Positions 6,426 through 8,488 of a DNA stretch of 8,488 nucleotides are shown piece after piece. Each line of letters starts with the position of its first letter. Positions within the stretch are counted from its first letter, which is position 1. Position numbers and translations under genes: made by a program. Origin of the DNA: JAXGPP01 sp964436865 (GTDB lineage Bacteria > Planctomycetota > Planctomycetia > Pirellulales > Thermoguttaceae); contig CAYTFK010000303.1 in the NCBI GenBank assembly GCA_964436865.1, positions 1 through 8,488 of the forward strand, read 5' to 3'. The notes beneath the pieces were generated by a model, which searched no databases, was not told where the DNA came from, and worked only from the letters and a program-made list of their open reading frames with translations.

Positions 6426-7616
6426 CTATTTCACGACTCTCAGGTCACAGAGGTCGAGATGGTCGGCGATGTCCATGTCTTCGCCGTAGTCGACCAGGAT
6501 TGTCAGTCGGCGGACGCCGTCGAGATCGACTTCCAAGGGTTGCGGCGGTTGGGTGCCGTCGATCGTAGTCTCGAAAAGCACGGCGTCGTCGCCCCGGATC
6601 ACCAACCGCACGTTTCCGCGCGGCCGAACGCGGTCGTCGATCCCGGCCACCGCCAGCAGGTGTCCAAAGCGGTCCGGCAACCGGTAAACGATCGTCGTTC
6701 GGCTGTGGAGAGCCAGCCCCTTGCGGTACGTCTTGCCGTCGAGTTGCAGGGGGCCCGCCAGCAGGCTGCGGTCTCCGCGCGGGGCGAAGAACCGGGTGAG
6801 TGATTCCAGGTTCTTCTGCTGGCCGAAGTAGGGCATCCACTCGACCGATTCGGGTTTCAGGTCGCTCAGGTAGACGATCTTGCCTTGCGAGAAATCCAGC
6901 CGTGCGACCATCGCCAACGGCTGTCGGACTTCGGCGCCGGAAAGCGAAGTCCAGGTGAGATCGTCGCCGTCAAGGCCGATCACGCGAGCGAGCCAGACCG
7001 ATCCGTCGGCGACCGTAATCCGGCAGAGCGGTTCCGGGAGATCGTCGCTCCGCGCGCGGTAGTAGATCATGCCGTGCACCTTGTTCCGTTTCACCGGGAG
7101 AACCTCTCCCTCCAATTCAAACTGCACGGCGTCGTCAGTGACTTCGCGGATCGCGCCGCGGTGGAAGTCGAGGGCCTCGGCGCGCCGAACGACGAGCAAG
7201 TCGCGATCGGTCGGGGTATCGCGGAGCTTGGACCACTGTTGACCTGTTTCCGGCGTCGACGCCTGCAGCCGGACGGCCAGAACGGCTCGCAGGGGCAGTT
7301 CGATCGGCAAGCCTTCGAGAGACAACACGCGTGCGCGGTCCCCCGCAGTGGTGAATGAACCGCCCAGCACCGTGGAACCGTCGACCAGATCGACCCACAC
7401 TCCGGGTTCGGCCGCGGGACCGGGGGGCGCTTCGACTGGCACCAGGTCGACAAGGTGTTTCGTCGCCAGTACGACGGGCCCGCCGTCGGCTTCGATGGTT
7501 ACCTGGTCGGAGCGAATCTCGGTGAGCTGTCCCTGGTGGATCTCGCCGGTAATCGTCTCGGCCTCCACGGCCGGATGGGCGGCAAGGATCAGGGCGGCAA
7601 GTAAGGACGACGTCAT
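6426..7616 (-). CDS. Exported protein with beta-rich repeats and C-terminal NPCBM carbohydrate-binding-like domain
   Basis: A 396-residue exported protein; residues 1-19 form a short signal peptide (T-S-S-L-L-A-A-L-I-L-A-A-H, cleavage near V-E-A-E). The C-terminal region (about 247-396) is an NPCBM/NEW2-type beta-sandwich, a family described at glycosidase ends and common in planctomycete secreted proteins. It shows Y-R-K-G-L-A-L-H-S (298-306), the following I-V-Y-R-L strand, the G-I-D-D segment (325-328) and a closing L-D-L-C-D-L-R-V. Before it lie about four degenerate units of 40-47 residues (22-60, 73-118, 139-185, 197-241), each built as a turn, a D-x-V/L strand and a L-P-V/A-L-x-x-V-x-x-I/L end, like small Sm-type beta barrels. 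No enzymatic motif is visible, so it is probably a binding or scaffold protein. It ends two bases before the active protease gene and was probably transcribed with it. ATG 7614-7616 is the first ATG opening the signal peptide. Confidence 0.85.
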   Translation of the reverse strand: MTSSLLAALILAAHPAVEAETITGEIHQGQLTEIRSDQVTIEADGGPVVLATKHLVDLVPVEAPPGPAAEPGVWVDLVDGSTVLGGSFTTAGDRARVLSLEGLPIELPLRAVLAVRLQASTPETGQQWSKLRDTPTDRDLLVVRRAEALDFHRGAIREVTDDAVQFELEGEVLPVKRNKVHGMIYYRARSDDLPEPLCRITVADGSVWLARVIGLDGDDLTWTSLSGAEVRQPLAMVARLDFSQGKIVYLSDLKPESVEWMPYFGQQKNLESLTRFFAPRGDRSLLAGPLQLDGKTYRKGLALHSRTTIVYRLPDRFGHLLAVAGIDDRVRPRGNVRLVIRGDDAVLFETTIDGTQPPQPLEVDLDGVRRLTILVDYGEDMDIADHLDLCDLRVVK

Positions 7617-7668
7617 ATGTGGATCTCGTTTCGCGTTCAGCGGCCACGCCCGAAAGCGGCAGGCCGGG

Positions 7669-8488
7669 TTACTCGGTCTGGGAACCTTCGGCGGCGAGTT
7701 TGCGGAAGTACTGTTCGATCACATCGCGGTAATGCGACGGGAATTCACGGCCGATCTGCTGGAGCACCTCCTCACGCTCTCGGGGAGGAAGGTCGCCCCA
7801 ACCGGCCTCGCTGCCGATGTTTCGCTTGGTGACTTCGCCGCGGCCTTTCAATTCGGCGATCCGGCTGTCGGGCAGAGGCGACTGCGACTGGCTGCCCTGG
7901 CCGCCGCTACTCATCGAAGCCGACTTCTGCTGTTGCTGCTCGAGCTCGCTGATCATCTTGTCGAGCGACTCGATCACGCCGTCTTCGATCTTTCGCACTT
8001 TCGGGCCGGCGCGGCCCAGATCGAGCCGTCGCTGGATGTCTTCCATCCTGCGGGCGATGTGGTCGAGCGTCTCCGGTTCGAGGTCCTTGAGGTCGGCCTC
8101 AATCAACCGGGCCACCGTCGTATATCGCCGCGGGGGCGAGTGCCCGTCAGCCAGCAGTTCGCGGGCTGCCTGAAGTCCCTTCTCCTTTTCGAGGAGCCGG
8201 TGGTGCACCACCGCCTGGTAGAACAGAAGCGACGCCGGATCGACCACGTCGCCCGGTTTGAGTCCGGCAAGCTGCTCAGCCGCTTCGTCGTAGAGGGTCT
8301 GGTGAGCCAGCCAGCGGCCGTAGTAAAGCCGCAGGTTTGCGCTCACCAGCGGCGGCGTGGCGGCGTCTGCCAGCCAGGCGTGGCTGGGGAGCACTGGCTC
8401 CTTGCGTGGCTGCGCGCAAGTCTCGAGAAGCGTTCGGACGTCGGCTTCGGTCAAGGCGAACGTCTGCGCCGCCGCTTCGAGCAACTCC
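7669..8488 (-). CDS. Probable helical-repeat protein with Q/S-rich linker and W-G-D-L-P-P C-terminal motif, 5'-truncated
   Basis: The frame is open to the right edge (272 residues visible); the TTG at 8482-8484 is internal. The first half is rich in helices resembling degenerate tetratricopeptide units (L-R-L-Y-Y-G-R-W-L, then D-E-A-A-E-Q-L-A-G-L, P-A-S-L-L-F-Y-Q-A-V and K-G-L-Q-A-A-R-E-L-L). An acidic/basic amphipathic region, likely coiled coil, follows (about 125-180: D-H-I-A-R-R-M-E-D-I-Q and S-L-D-K-M-I-S-E-L-E-Q-Q-Q-Q). Next come a Ser/Gln/Gly-rich linker (about 184-205) and a compact C-terminal motif, G-W-G-D-L-P-P-R-E-R-E-E-V then F-P-S-H-Y-R-D-V-I-E-Q-Y-F-R-K-L, which I recall ending many planctomycete proteins of unknown function. 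No catalytic motif is seen. It sits 52 bases upstream of the NPCBM gene on the same strand and is probably part of the same operon. Its role is unknown; protein-protein interaction is likely. Confidence 0.75.
   Translation of the reverse strand, partial: ELLEAAAQTFALTEADVRTLLETCAQPRKEPVLPSHAWLADAATPPLVSANLRLYYGRWLAHQTLYDEAAEQLAGLKPGDVVDPASLLFYQAVVHHRLLEKEKGLQAARELLADGHSPPRRYTTVARLIEADLKDLEPETLDHIARRMEDIQRRLDLGRAGPKVRKIEDGVIESLDKMISELEQQQQKSASMSSGGQGSQSQSPLPDSRIAELKGRGEVTKRNIGSEAGWGDLPPREREEVLQQIGREFPSHYRDVIEQYFRKLAAEGSQTE

Noticed and set aside
7617..7668. Possible promoter in the 52-base gap before the NPCBM gene
   Set aside because: No -10/-35-like elements or distinct AT-rich stretch could be seen; read-through from the upstream gene is simpler.

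Overview
The window is GC-rich, densely coding DNA that looks like a chromosomal segment of a planctomycete (Planctomycetota, perhaps a Pirellulales-like lineage). The assignment is an inference from gene content: a Gfo/Idh/MocA oxidoreductase of the type amplified in that phylum, an NPCBM-domain secreted protein, several trypsin-like/PDZ proteins in a row, and a protein ending in a W-G-D-L-P-P...H-Y-R-D-V-I-E-Q-Y-F motif I associate with planctomycetes. No rRNA, tRNA, CRISPR array, insertion sequence or integrase was seen, and no stretch over 300 bases lacks a gene.

Layout. At the left edge, on the + strand, is the 3' part of a Gfo/Idh/MocA oxidoreductase (2-1045). It is followed by a short + strand remnant of a nucleotidyltransferase (1105-1287) that stops just after its catalytic D-x-D motif. 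Everything else lies on the - strand and reads right to left as one apparent operon: a 5'-truncated probable repeat-type protein (7669-8488), a secreted protein with about four small beta-rich repeats and a C-terminal NPCBM domain (6426-7616), three consecutive HtrA-like protease/PDZ proteins (4606-6423, 3590-4609, 1612-3579), and a small four-helix membrane protein (1265-1564). The operon's 3' end converges on, and overlaps by 23 bases, the nucleotidyltransferase remnant.

The striking part is the protease trio. The first protein has an intact His-Asp-Ser triad (H83, D114, S196). The second keeps a His but has Glu for Asp and Ala for Ser. The third has lost all three residues (Tyr, Met, Tyr) and carries two PDZ domains plus a C-terminal alpha/beta-hydrolase-like domain whose own nucleophile elbow also lacks serine. 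So one active enzyme appears to be co-expressed with two catalytically dead paralogues. All carry probable export signals and are linked by 2-nt, -4-nt and 10-nt junctions. My inference is an envelope-located protease or chaperone assembly in which the dead paralogues act as regulatory, scaffold or substrate-binding subunits, possibly with the NPCBM protein and the small membrane protein as partners. The operon promoter must lie upstream of the right edge or was not recognisable; no convincing terminator was found at 1046-1264.
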